Positions 7,447-16,029 of a stretch of DNA of 64,000 nt are shown piece by piece (the stretch's first letter is position 1; each line of letters starts with the position of its first letter). The notes beneath the pieces are model-generated. The model was not told the DNA's origin. It saw only the letters and a program-made list of their open reading frames with translations, and did not search any database. Origin of the DNA: Natrinema salaciae. Lineage in GTDB: Archaea > Halobacteriota > Halobacteria > Halobacteriales > Natrialbaceae. A program made the position numbers and the translations under genes. The stretch is from assembly GCF_900110865.1 (NCBI RefSeq), contig NZ_FOFD01000008.1, forward strand, positions 124,001 through 188,000, given 5' to 3'.

Positions 7447-8622
7447 ATGACCGTACTCGTAACGGGAGCGGACGGCTACATCGGCTGGCCGACGGCACTT
7501 CGAATCGCGAACCGAACGACCGACCGAGTCGTCCTCGTGGACAACTTCGCCAGACGGGAGTGGGTCGAATCCGTCGGCTCGACGAGCGCCGTTCCAGTCA
7601 CCGACATCGACGACCGGATCGCCGCCGCCGAGTCGGTCCACGGCCTCACCAACCTGTCGTTCGTGCAGGGCGATCTCACGGACAAGGCGACCGTCGACCG
7701 CCTGCTGTCGATCCACGAACCGGAGACGATCGTCCACACGGCTGCACAGCCGTCGGCACCGTACTCCCAGATCAACGGCGAGCGGGCGAACTACACCCAG
7801 CACAACAACCTCCAGGCGACCCGCAACCTGCTGTGGGGGCTCGAGGAACAGGGCCTGACGGACACGCACTTCATCGAGACGACGACGACCGGCGTCTACG
7901 GCGCGCCCGAGTTCCCGATCCCGGAAGGGGGCGCGACGATGGAGAACCAGGGCGAGCGCGACGAGGTACCGTTCCCCGCGATGGCCGGCTCGTGGTACCA
8001 CCTCACCAAGAGCCACGACGCGGCGAACATGCGCCTGGCGCACAAACAGTTCGACATTCCGGTCTCGGACGTCCGGACCGCGATCACGTACGGGACCGAG
8101 ACCGAGGAGACGGCCGCGGACCCGCGGCTGGCGACTCGCTTCGACTTCGACTACTACTTCGGGGTCGTCGCTCACCGCTTCTGCGCACAGGCCGTCGCCG
8201 GCTACCCGATGACCGTCTACGGGCGGGGCGAACAGCGCAAACCATTCATCGCGCTCGAGGACGCCGTCGAGGGACTGGCGCAGCTAGCCGTCTCCGATCC
8301 CGACGCGAGACCCGACGACTACACCGTCTACAATCAGGTGACGCGAGCGATCAGCATCGTGGAAATCGCGGAGACGATCGCCGGCGTCTCCGACGAGTTC
8401 GATCTCGACGTCGACGTCGAACACTTCGAGAACCCGCGCGAGGAGGACGAAACCCACAAGATGGAGATCGAGAACGACCGCTACGCGGCCCTGATCGACG
8501 GCCAGTCGACCACGTTCGAACAGGGCGTCCGAGAGATCCTCGGGACGCTGGTCGACTACCGGGAGACGGTCGAATCGCACGAGGATCGGTTCCTCCCCGG
8601 CGTGCTGACGGAGGACGAGTAG
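7447..8622 (+). CDS. UDP-sulfoquinovose synthase-like NAD-dependent epimerase/dehydratase (SqdB/Agl3 type)
   Basis: A 391-residue short-chain dehydrogenase of the SQD1/SqdB subtype. The NAD-binding GADGYIG is at residues 7-13; DNFARREW, APYSQINGERANYTQHNN, ETTTTGVYGAPEFPIPEGG and SWYHLTKSHDAANM line up with the plant and bacterial enzymes, including the catalytic Thr and the YxxxK pair. In that family the enzyme joins sulfite to UDP-glucose to give UDP-sulfoquinovose; in Sulfolobus the homologue Agl3 supplies sulfoquinovose for N-glycans. Placement in a glycosylation island with two other epimerases suggests the same role here. It begins a plus-strand run whose next gene starts one base after its stop. 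Confidence 0.85.
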   Translation: MTVLVTGADGYIGWPTALRIANRTTDRVVLVDNFARREWVESVGSTSAVPVTDIDDRIAAAESVHGLTNLSFVQGDLTDKATVDRLLSIHEPETIVHTAAQPSAPYSQINGERANYTQHNNLQATRNLLWGLEEQGLTDTHFIETTTTGVYGAPEFPIPEGGATMENQGERDEVPFPAMAGSWYHLTKSHDAANMRLAHKQFDIPVSDVRTAITYGTETEETAADPRLATRFDFDYYFGVVAHRFCAQAVAGYPMTVYGRGEQRKPFIALEDAVEGLAQLAVSDPDARPDDYTVYNQVTRAISIVEIAETIAGVSDEFDLDVDVEHFENPREEDETHKMEIENDRYAALIDGQSTTFEQGVREILGTLVDYRETVESHEDRFLPGVLTEDE

Positions 8623-8623
8623 C

Positions 8624-9577
8624 ATGCGCGTCCTCGTGACCGGCGGATGCGGGTACATCGGTAGCGAACTCGTTCCGCTGTTGCTCGAGGACGACCGGGT
8701 CGACGACGTCGTCGTCCTCGATTCGCTCGCGTCCGGTTCCCCCGCGAACCTCCGCGGGTGTATCGACGACCGACTGGACTTCCGCCGCGGCGACGTCCGC
8801 GAGTACGGCGACGTCGAGAGCGCGATGCGCGGCGTCGACCGCGTCGTCCACCTGGCGGCGATTACGGGCGCGGCCTCGACGCACGACCGCCGCGAGGAGA
8901 CGTTCGCGGTCAATCGCCACGGGACGGAGAACGTGCTCACCGCCGCCGGGAAACTCGGTGTCGACTCCCTCGTGTTCGCGTCCTCGTGTAACAACTACGG
9001 GCGCGCCGCCAGTACGAACATCGACGAAGAGACCGAACAGGACCCGCTCAACCCCTACGCAGAATCGAAAGTCGAGTCCGAGCGGTTGCTCGCCGACGCG
9101 ATGGACGACTACGGCATCGACGGCACCGCGCTGCGGATGAGCACGAACTACGGCTGGGCACCGGGTATCCGGTTCAATCTGGTCGTGAACCACTTCGTCT
9201 TCCGCGGGCTGACCGATCGGCCGCTGACGGTCTACGGCGACGGCAACAACTGGCGGCCGTTCATCCACGTCGCGGATGCGGCGCGGGCGTACGCCCACGC
9301 CGCCCTCGAGCCCGAGTCGTGGCCGCAGCTGGTCTACAACGTCGGGTCGAACGACGGGAACTATCGGATCTCGGAGATCGCCGAAATCGTCCGCGACGAA
9401 CTCGAGCGCGACCTCGACATCACGTACCTCGAGGACGAACACCCCGGCCCGTCCTACCACGTGAACTTCGATCGACTGGCCGAGACCGGATTCGAACCCG
9501 AGTGGACGCTCCGCCGGGGCGTCCGCGAACTCGCGGATCAGTTGCGGCGAAATCGAACCGAGGTCGTCGAAGCATGA
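8624..9577 (+). CDS. NAD-dependent sugar-nucleotide epimerase/dehydratase
   Basis: A 317-residue extended short-chain dehydrogenase. The N-terminal Rossmann motif GGCGYIGS is at residues 7-14. SSCNNYG and the catalytic YAESK (YxxxK) follow, and the C-terminal substrate-binding half has RPFIHVADAARAYAHA. Length and motifs fit the GalE/UDP-glucose 4-epimerase group, but the exact sugar cannot be told from sequence. One base separates it from the SqdB-like gene and its stop overlaps the start of the next epimerase (ATGA), so the three enzymes are almost certainly co-expressed and probably act on nucleotide sugars for the same glycan. Confidence 0.83.
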   Translation: MRVLVTGGCGYIGSELVPLLLEDDRVDDVVVLDSLASGSPANLRGCIDDRLDFRRGDVREYGDVESAMRGVDRVVHLAAITGAASTHDRREETFAVNRHGTENVLTAAGKLGVDSLVFASSCNNYGRAASTNIDEETEQDPLNPYAESKVESERLLADAMDDYGIDGTALRMSTNYGWAPGIRFNLVVNHFVFRGLTDRPLTVYGDGNNWRPFIHVADAARAYAHAALEPESWPQLVYNVGSNDGNYRISEIAEIVRDELERDLDITYLEDEHPGPSYHVNFDRLAETGFEPEWTLRRGVRELADQLRRNRTEVVEA

Positions 9578-10563
9578 GCGACTCCGAGACTGCTCCCGAC
9601 GAGCCCACGATCGCGATCACCGGTGCGGCCGGCTACATCGGCAGCCGCGTCGTCCAGCAACTCGAGGCGGCCCACCCCGAGTGGAAGCTGACCGCGCTCG
9701 ACAACCAGTTCCTCGGGCAGGTCGACGCCGTCGGCGAGACGGAGATCGCCCACGTCGACGTCCGAAACCGACGGCGACTCGAGGACTGTCTCGAGGGCGC
9801 GGACGTCGTGCTCCACCTGGCGGCGGTCAGCGGCGTCGACGACTGCGACGAGAATCCGGATCTGACCTACGACGTCAACGTCACGGGGACGAACAACGTC
9901 GCCTGGTTCTGCCGAAAGACCGGCGCAGCGATGGCGTTTCCGTTCAGTATGGCCGTTCTCGGCGATCCCGAGACGTTCCCGATCACTGCGGACCTCCCGC
10001 GGGATCCGTTCAACTGGTACGGCCGGACGAAGTACATAAGCGAGCGGGCCATCGAGTCGTTCGCCGAGGGGGCGTTCCCCGCCCACCTGTTCCTGAAGTC
10101 GAACCTCTACGGCGACCACGTCGTCGGCGACACGGTCGTCTCGAAACCCACCGTCATCAATTTCTTCGTCGACCGTGCGACGGCCGGCGAGCCGCTGACG
10201 GTGTACGAACCGGGGACGCAGTCCCGAAACTTCGTTCACGTCAAAGACGTCGCCAGATCCTACGTCCGGAGCACGGAACGGCTGCTCGAGCAGCTGGCCG
10301 ACGGCGACACGGGCACCGAGACCTACGAGATCGCGGGCAACGAAGACCCGTCGGTGATGTCGGTCGCGGAGACGGTACAGGAACTCGCCCGCGACGAACT
10401 CGGCGTCTCGGTCGATGTCGAACTCGTCGAGAACCCCCGAAGCGCCGAAACGATGGTCGAGGACTTCACGGTCGATACCTCGAAAGCGAACGAGATACTC
10501 GGTTGGGAGGCGCGCCACACGGTCGACGAGTCGGTGCGGGAACTGCTCCGGCGGAACGCCTAA
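9574..10563 (+). CDS. Second NAD-dependent sugar-nucleotide epimerase/dehydratase
   Basis: A 329-residue protein; the start is the ATG that overlaps the preceding stop. It has GAAGYIGSRVV near residue 17, VLHLAAVSGVDDC, the catalytic segment NWYGRTKYISER (YxxxK) and RNFVHVKDVARSYV. The serine/threonine position usually reading SSxxVYG is FSMAVLGD, so it differs from classical UDP-glucose 4-epimerase and may catalyse a different epimerisation or dehydration. It is the third of three co-directional epimerase genes in the island. Closest described relatives would be UDP-glucuronate or GDP-mannose type enzymes; I cannot choose among them. Confidence 0.8.
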   Translation: MSDSETAPDEPTIAITGAAGYIGSRVVQQLEAAHPEWKLTALDNQFLGQVDAVGETEIAHVDVRNRRRLEDCLEGADVVLHLAAVSGVDDCDENPDLTYDVNVTGTNNVAWFCRKTGAAMAFPFSMAVLGDPETFPITADLPRDPFNWYGRTKYISERAIESFAEGAFPAHLFLKSNLYGDHVVGDTVVSKPTVINFFVDRATAGEPLTVYEPGTQSRNFVHVKDVARSYVRSTERLLEQLADGDTGTETYEIAGNEDPSVMSVAETVQELARDELGVSVDVELVENPRSAETMVEDFTVDTSKANEILGWEARHTVDESVRELLRRNA

Positions 10564-10650
10564 CTCCCGCCGGTCACTCGTTCGGGGCCCGTTCGCCCGC
10601 GGAACGTCGAACACTCGGGTTTACGGTCTTCCACTGCCAATCGGTCGCCA

Positions 10651-11508
10651 ATGGGTACGCGAACCGGTTCGACGGAACTGCTCCAGCGATTGGACCTGAA
10701 GGAGTACGAAGCCACGGCCCTCGCCCACCTGCTGAGCGCCGGCCGGACGACCGCGCCGAACGTCTCCGAGGCGACCGGTATCCCCAAAGCGCGGGTGTAC
10801 GGCGTTCTCGACTCGCTCTCCGAGTACGGCTTCATCAAGGTGATCCCCGGCCGTCCGAAACAGTACCAGCCGAAATCGCCCGCGGAAATCCTCGAGCGCG
10901 CGAAAGAGAACCGGCGACAGCAGTACGAGGACTACTGCAACGCGGTCGACGGCCTGGAAGAGGAGTTCATCGCGGAGTTCGGGCCGCGCTACGAGCAGGC
11001 CGACGAGGAAGTGTCACCGATGTCCGAACTGTTTTCGGTCGTCGACGTCGGCGAGCCGAGCGAGACGGAGACCAGACAGCTCTACCAGAACGCGTCGGAC
11101 CGGGTCTTCGTCATCACGAACAGCTTCGCGTACTTCGACGACGTCGAACCGGCCGTCGACGATGCGCTCGAGCGCGACCTCGAGATCTCGGTGCTGTTCC
11201 TCGATCCGCGGGCGCTTCCCGAGGAAAAGGCGACGGTACAGGCGGAGATCGTCGACCGAATCGCGAGCGAGTATCCCGCGATCGACTACCGATTCAGCGA
11301 AACGGTGCTACCCTGGCGTGGCACCTTCATCGACCCGAGCATGGAGTACGATTCGGGGAAGGCAATCTTCCTCGTCGAGGAGACCGACGTGCCCGATTAC
11401 CGGCGACAGGCCGCGATCACGGAGAACGGCTCGTTCGTCGCCGGCATGAAACGGTACTTCGACCTGATCTGGGAGTACGAGAGCCTCGAGACGCCGCAGT
11501 CGGCGTGA
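10651..11508 (+). CDS. TrmB-family transcriptional regulator
   Basis: A 285-residue protein. The N-terminal 80 residues are a TrmB winged helix-turn-helix: LQRLDLKEYEATALAHLLSAGRTTAPNVSEATGIPKARVYGVLDSL, followed by GRPKQYQPKSPAEILERAKE and a predicted coiled helix. The C-terminal part (residues 115-280) is a ligand-sensing domain with VFVITNSFAYFDDVEPAVDDALERDLEISVLFLDP. TrmB proteins sense sugars or metabolites and repress or activate sugar genes in archaea. It follows the three epimerase genes after 87 bases and could control this island, including through the palindromes near 7200 and 7435, but that link is inference. Confidence 0.85.
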   Translation: MGTRTGSTELLQRLDLKEYEATALAHLLSAGRTTAPNVSEATGIPKARVYGVLDSLSEYGFIKVIPGRPKQYQPKSPAEILERAKENRRQQYEDYCNAVDGLEEEFIAEFGPRYEQADEEVSPMSELFSVVDVGEPSETETRQLYQNASDRVFVITNSFAYFDDVEPAVDDALERDLEISVLFLDPRALPEEKATVQAEIVDRIASEYPAIDYRFSETVLPWRGTFIDPSMEYDSGKAIFLVEETDVPDYRRQAAITENGSFVAGMKRYFDLIWEYESLETPQSA

Positions 11509-11577
11509 GTGGTCGGGCCGACTACGTCGGCCTGTCGACCGCGGTCGCCGTTCGCCGGCCCTGGCGATCCGCCACGG

Positions 11578-12303
11578 TCACTCCCGTTCGGATTCCGTGA
11601 GCAGCCGGTCTTCGGCCTTGTCGCGATCCGCCGGATAGCCGACGTCGACGCGCCAGCCGTCCATACGGATCGCGTCGATGGTCCGCCCTGACTGGATGAG
11701 CAGATCGATCGCGTCCGGCAGTTCGTACTCGCCGCGGTCGCTCGGTTGCACGAGATGACAGGCGTGAAAGATCGCTGGCGTGAACGTGTAGAAGCCAGTC
11801 ATCACGAGGTTCGACGGCGGATCGTCCGGCTTTTCCACCACTTCGACGATCTCTCCGTACTCGTTCGTGTCGAGGACGCCGTAGCGAGAGGCCTCGTCGA
11901 ACGGGACTTCCTCGACGAGGAAGGCTGCGTCCGCGCGATCTTCCCGCTGTCGGTTGACGACGTCGCTGAGGTTGGCGCGAAAGATGTTGTCCCCGAGCAT
12001 GAGCATGAAGTCGTCGTCGATGTACGGCTCCGCTTGCAGGATCGCGTGAGCGAGTCCGAGTTGCTCGCGCTGGTGTGCGTACGTGATCGGAATGCCCCGG
12101 TACTCGTCGTCGTACCGCTCGATGATCTTCTCCTTGCGGTAGCCGACGACGACGATGAACTCCGTCGCCCCGATGTCGATCAGATTGTCGAAGACGTCCT
12201 CGATGAGTGGCGTTCCGTCGACCTCGACGAGCACTTTCGGTTTCTCTTCGGTGAGGGGACGGAGGCGGGTTCCTTCGCCTGCGGCGAGCACGACGGCTTG
12301 CAT
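11578..12303 (-). CDS. aglF: AglF-like sugar-1-phosphate nucleotidylyltransferase
   Basis: A 241-residue single-domain nucleotidyltransferase. The start MQAVVLAAGEGTRLRPLTEEKPKVLVEV carries the GxGxRxxPLT...KPK signature; MLGDNIFR holds the metal-binding Asp, and DGWRVDVGYPAD lies near the end. It lacks the beta-helix of the GlmU-type enzyme at 4072. Haloferax AglF is a glucose-1-phosphate uridylyltransferase in the N-glycan pathway and looks very similar at the N-terminus; dTTP-using RmlA homologues share the motifs, so the nucleotide is not certain. It lies 136 bases downstream of the flippase on the same strand. Confidence 0.8.
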   Translation of the reverse strand: MQAVVLAAGEGTRLRPLTEEKPKVLVEVDGTPLIEDVFDNLIDIGATEFIVVVGYRKEKIIERYDDEYRGIPITYAHQREQLGLAHAILQAEPYIDDDFMLMLGDNIFRANLSDVVNRQREDRADAAFLVEEVPFDEASRYGVLDTNEYGEIVEVVEKPDDPPSNLVMTGFYTFTPAIFHACHLVQPSDRGEYELPDAIDLLIQSGRTIDAIRMDGWRVDVGYPADRDKAEDRLLTESERE

Positions 12304-12439
12304 ATCCCCGTCTATTCGTCCGTCCGCTATGAATGACCGGGATCACAGTGACTCGATACGTCCCGTTCCGGAGCGCCACCGGTCGAGTAGGACGTTCGTA
12401 CACCGAATCGGGGGCACCGTTACGCCCGTCTCGAGCGAG

Positions 12440-13858
12440 CTACGAGCCGCCGTACCCCATCGGCAAGTTTCGAACCACGGTCGTCCGGAAGCGCCCGGAC
12501 AGGAGAAACAGTGCTGCGAAGTACGTGGTCGCACCGAGCGCGACCAGCACGACGGCCGCCATTTCGCTGGGATCGAGGAACAGCCGTCCGATCCCGACGA
12601 CGACGGCCATCGGCGCGGCGGCGAGAACCTGTATCGCGACTTCTCGGGCCGGAAACGAGACGGAAATGAAGCGAGTGAGAACCCGGTAGCCGACCACGAC
12701 CGTTACGAGCGCGGAAACGGCCGTTGCGACCGCCGCACCGATCCACCCGTACTCGGACACGAGCGCGAAGTTGAGCGAGATGTTCGTGACGAAAAAGATC
12801 CCGTTAATTCGAAACGCGAGATCGGGTCTGTCGAGCCCGTTGAGTGCGTTCAGGAACTGTTCGCCGTACGCGTACGCGAGCCGTGACGCGACGAGTATCA
12901 CGAGCACGGTGTGTCCGACGCTGAATTCGGCACCGTAGATCCGGAGGACGAAATCGCCGATGAGGAGGCTTCCGACCAAGCCGGGAATGAGAAACAGCCC
13001 GGCGTACGCGAACGCGTCGTCGAGCAGGTTCGCGATCCGCTCGCGGTTGTCGTCCGCTGCGACGCTACTAATTTCGGGGAACAACGTTTGCTGTATCGCG
13101 AGGCTGAAAATCGCGAGCAGTGATGCGAGATTCCAGGAAATCTCGTACACGCCGATGAGATCGGGAGCGACGAACACGCCGAGGACGAGCGTGTCCATCG
13201 AGGAAAACGTGCGCGAACTCAGTCGGCCGAGCCACGAGTATCGGGCGTAATCGAACAGGCTCCGAACGTGACGGCGGGTCGGGCGTTCCCACTTCCAGCC
13301 GACGAATACCGCACCGACGACCCCTGCGATAACGCTCGCGATCGCGTATCCGGTGAGGAGGCCGATCAATCCGGAGCCGAGCAACACGGCGGCGATCTGG
13401 AGCGCGCTCCGTGAGAACGTATCCACCGGCTGGAGCGCACCCGAAATATGAACGCGATGCTGTCCCTGCAGAACTCCCGAAACGAACAGAAGCAGTAACG
13501 TCGCGAAGAGAACGACGGCGATCGGTACCGTCACGGCTTGGCCGATGTAGTCGTTGACGAGATCGCGTGCGAGGAACAGTCCGACGAGAAGCACCGCGTA
13601 GATGCCGACAAACAACCCGATTCCAGCGGTAAGGTACGCGCCGGTCTCCTCGCCTTCGCTTAGACGCTTCGTAAGCGCCGACTGAACCCCACCGAACATG
13701 ATCACCTTTACCCAGATGACGATCGCTATGACGAGAAAATACGTCCCTAACACGCCCGCACCCAGCGTTCGAGCGAGATAAATCGTCGCGATGAAACCGA
13801 ATACCGATGACGCGATCTGGGAGGCGAAGTTGACGAACGATATTTGACCTAGCTTCAT
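12440..13858 (-). CDS. MOP-superfamily lipid-linked glycan flippase (AglR/Wzx-like)
   Basis: A 472-residue polytopic membrane protein with 12-14 hydrophobic helices throughout. The opening KLGQISFVNFASQIASSVFGFIATIYLARTLGAGVLGTYFL is the usual first helix pair of polysaccharide-biosynthesis flippases. I prefer the ATG at 13858 because the family pattern begins there; an upstream in-frame ATG at 13894 would add 12 residues. Its expected job is to move the dolichol-phosphate-linked glycan across the cytoplasmic membrane so that AglB can use it. Gene order on the minus strand (cysteine-synthase-like, asparagine-synthase-like, flippase, aglF) fits one transcription unit. Confidence 0.85.
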   Translation of the reverse strand: MKLGQISFVNFASQIASSVFGFIATIYLARTLGAGVLGTYFLVIAIVIWVKVIMFGGVQSALTKRLSEGEETGAYLTAGIGLFVGIYAVLLVGLFLARDLVNDYIGQAVTVPIAVVLFATLLLLFVSGVLQGQHRVHISGALQPVDTFSRSALQIAAVLLGSGLIGLLTGYAIASVIAGVVGAVFVGWKWERPTRRHVRSLFDYARYSWLGRLSSRTFSSMDTLVLGVFVAPDLIGVYEISWNLASLLAIFSLAIQQTLFPEISSVAADDNRERIANLLDDAFAYAGLFLIPGLVGSLLIGDFVLRIYGAEFSVGHTVLVILVASRLAYAYGEQFLNALNGLDRPDLAFRINGIFFVTNISLNFALVSEYGWIGAAVATAVSALVTVVVGYRVLTRFISVSFPAREVAIQVLAAAPMAVVVGIGRLFLDPSEMAAVVLVALGATTYFAALFLLSGRFRTTVVRNLPMGYGGS

Positions 13859-14018
13859 ACTACCATTTATCGTCGTACCCGTCGGTCGCACCAATGGACG
13901 CTCGCGAAAAAACGCTATCGAACGCGACCTCGATGCGTTCTCCTCGAGCGTGCCGGCCTACTGCCGGCCGGTCGTCGGATCGAACGACTGTGGGACGTGG
14001 TGTCATCGATAGTCGTGC

Positions 14019-15884
14019 CTACCGCGGAGCCACGAGATCGTTTTTCGCAGGATACGAATTGCAGAGAGAGAGCACCGCGTACAGGTCGAAGTAGTTGTTT
14101 TCCCCCTCGAGATGGCGTCGGTACAGCGCTTCGATTTCGTCCCAATCGATCATCGCCGGGCACCGTTCGGCGTGCTCCTCGTTCAACAGGTGCGACTCGG
14201 CGATATTCGTCTCCCTGAGTACCGCGGCGTTATCGCTCCACGAGCCGCCGCCGGAACCGGAATCGGGAACGATGTTCGTCTTGAAGCTCCGCCACAGCTC
14301 TGCGACGCTGTACACCGTTCGCGGGTACGTCAACGGAAGGCCGATCCCCGCTTTCGGAATCTCTGCGAGGGCACGGTTCCGTTCTGTGAGGGTGCGGTTG
14401 ACGATACTCCGTCGGACGTGATGGCGGTGCGGAACGGACAGCGAGAAGTCGATCACTCGGTTGTCCAGAAACGGATAGTGCGTCGGCAACATCTGATTCG
14501 CCGTGTAGTACGTGAAATACGCCTTATTATTGGTTATCGGATAGAATCCACCGGCGTGCGCTAACGCGTCGAGCGACGGATATGTAACGCCATGATGAAC
14601 GATGCCGTCGGCCGATTCGGTCATATACTCGCGCAACACCGCCACCGGCGATTTGTCGAGCGTCACGTAGGCCGGTTGCGTATTCGTCGACGACCCCCTG
14701 TGATACTGGTAGTCGTTGACGATGTACTCGGCGTACGAACTCACGCTCTCGACGGGTTCGAGGACCGGCAACGGAATCGTCCATCCCAGATGCGGGACGG
14801 GAACCTCTCGCGTCGGCAGATAAAACCCCTCCAGTATCGTGTCCGCTGTGTGGCCGGAAAACACGGCGTCGACCTCGTCGGTGAGTTCGTCTTCGAACCC
14901 CGCGAAGTGCGCCTGGTCGAAAAACGACTGGAAGAGCTGAAAGTCCGCGACTCGCTCGAGCACGTCCGTCAGATAGTCCGGTTCCCGCTGCAGGAATCTG
15001 AACGCCACTCCCGCCGTCTCACACGCTTCCCGTGCGATTTCGGCCTCGGTGTTCATCGAGTCGTTCAGATGATAGCCCGTGACGTCGTCGGCCAACAGGG
15101 ACAGGAGTAATCTCGAGTCGCTCCCGCCGCTGACGAAGAGGCCTTCGGTCGCCGACGGATCGCTGCGCTCTTCGACGCTCCGTTGGATGATCGAGGAGAA
15201 TTCCCGGACGTGCTCGTCGTACGGTCGATCTATGGGTCGATACCGCGGCACCCAGTATCGCTCGAGCGAGGTCGATCCGGTCTCGAGATCGACCGTGAGC
15301 GTCGAGCCCGGATGGAGTTGAGACACGCCCTCGAACGGCGTGTAGATGCCGAACGTTCGCTCGAGTGTGAGAAATTCCGACAGCAGTTCGTCGTCGACCG
15401 ACGGCTCGAAAGCAGGATGTGCCAGGATGCTATTCAGGTGGGTCGAAAAGAGGACGGAGTCGTCGAGTTCGTCGGTGAAATAGATCGGCCGCGCACCAAG
15501 TCGATCCGTGAACAGTGTTGCCTCCGTTCGGTCCCGTTCGAGGATCACTCCCGCAAATTCGCTGTTCAGGCCCTCGACGAACGACGGCCCGTGGGAGCGC
15601 AGTAAGTCAGCACAGTACGCTGCGTCCGAGACGTCGGTCCCTTCCCGCGGCGTATAGCCCGTCGAATCCTCGAATCCGATAACGTCTCCCCAGATCCACA
15701 GTCGCCGCTCTTCTCGCGTCGTTTCGGGTTGGTGTGCATCGGATTCCCGATGTACTGAGTGGGATATCTGGACGGTATCGTCCCTGTAAACGCCGCCTTC
15801 CTCGTGGTCAGCCCATTCGATGGTGTGGTCGATCGCATCGATGTCGTGTTGCGGATCGCCCAGAATCCCACAGATACCGACCAT
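14019..15884 (-). CDS. Asparagine synthase-like amidotransferase
   Basis: A 621-residue protein of two domains. Residues 1-210 resemble a class II glutamine amidotransferase: MVGICGILGD, with the candidate nucleophile Cys at residue 5 instead of residue 2, then ...GLNSEFAGVILERDRTEATLFTDRLGARPIYF. Residues 230-590 are an ATP-pyrophosphatase synthetase domain with SGGSDSRLLLSLLAD at 252 (usual form SGGLDS). The start at 15884 was chosen because homology begins at MVGICG. Relatives in polysaccharide clusters (WbpS) amidate uronic acids; classical AsnB makes asparagine. Location between a cysteine-synthase-like gene and a flippase points to glycan decoration. For glutaminase activity the residues before Cys5 would need removal, unless ammonia is used directly. 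Confidence 0.75.
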   Translation of the reverse strand: MVGICGILGDPQHDIDAIDHTIEWADHEEGGVYRDDTVQISHSVHRESDAHQPETTREERRLWIWGDVIGFEDSTGYTPREGTDVSDAAYCADLLRSHGPSFVEGLNSEFAGVILERDRTEATLFTDRLGARPIYFTDELDDSVLFSTHLNSILAHPAFEPSVDDELLSEFLTLERTFGIYTPFEGVSQLHPGSTLTVDLETGSTSLERYWVPRYRPIDRPYDEHVREFSSIIQRSVEERSDPSATEGLFVSGGSDSRLLLSLLADDVTGYHLNDSMNTEAEIAREACETAGVAFRFLQREPDYLTDVLERVADFQLFQSFFDQAHFAGFEDELTDEVDAVFSGHTADTILEGFYLPTREVPVPHLGWTIPLPVLEPVESVSSYAEYIVNDYQYHRGSSTNTQPAYVTLDKSPVAVLREYMTESADGIVHHGVTYPSLDALAHAGGFYPITNNKAYFTYYTANQMLPTHYPFLDNRVIDFSLSVPHRHHVRRSIVNRTLTERNRALAEIPKAGIGLPLTYPRTVYSVAELWRSFKTNIVPDSGSGGGSWSDNAAVLRETNIAESHLLNEEHAERCPAMIDWDEIEALYRRHLEGENNYFDLYAVLSLCNSYPAKNDLVAPR

Positions 15885-16029
15885 GGGTGCGAGGTTGGGG
15901 TGACGGAGAGAAAAGAATCCTCTGCCTACCGACCTGCTCTCGGATCGAGTCGTGGGGTCTCGGTAGGGGTTGGTCGCATCCGTTCGGCTCGCGTTTCCGC
16001 GCGGTAGTTTACTCGGACCGGAGTCGGTG

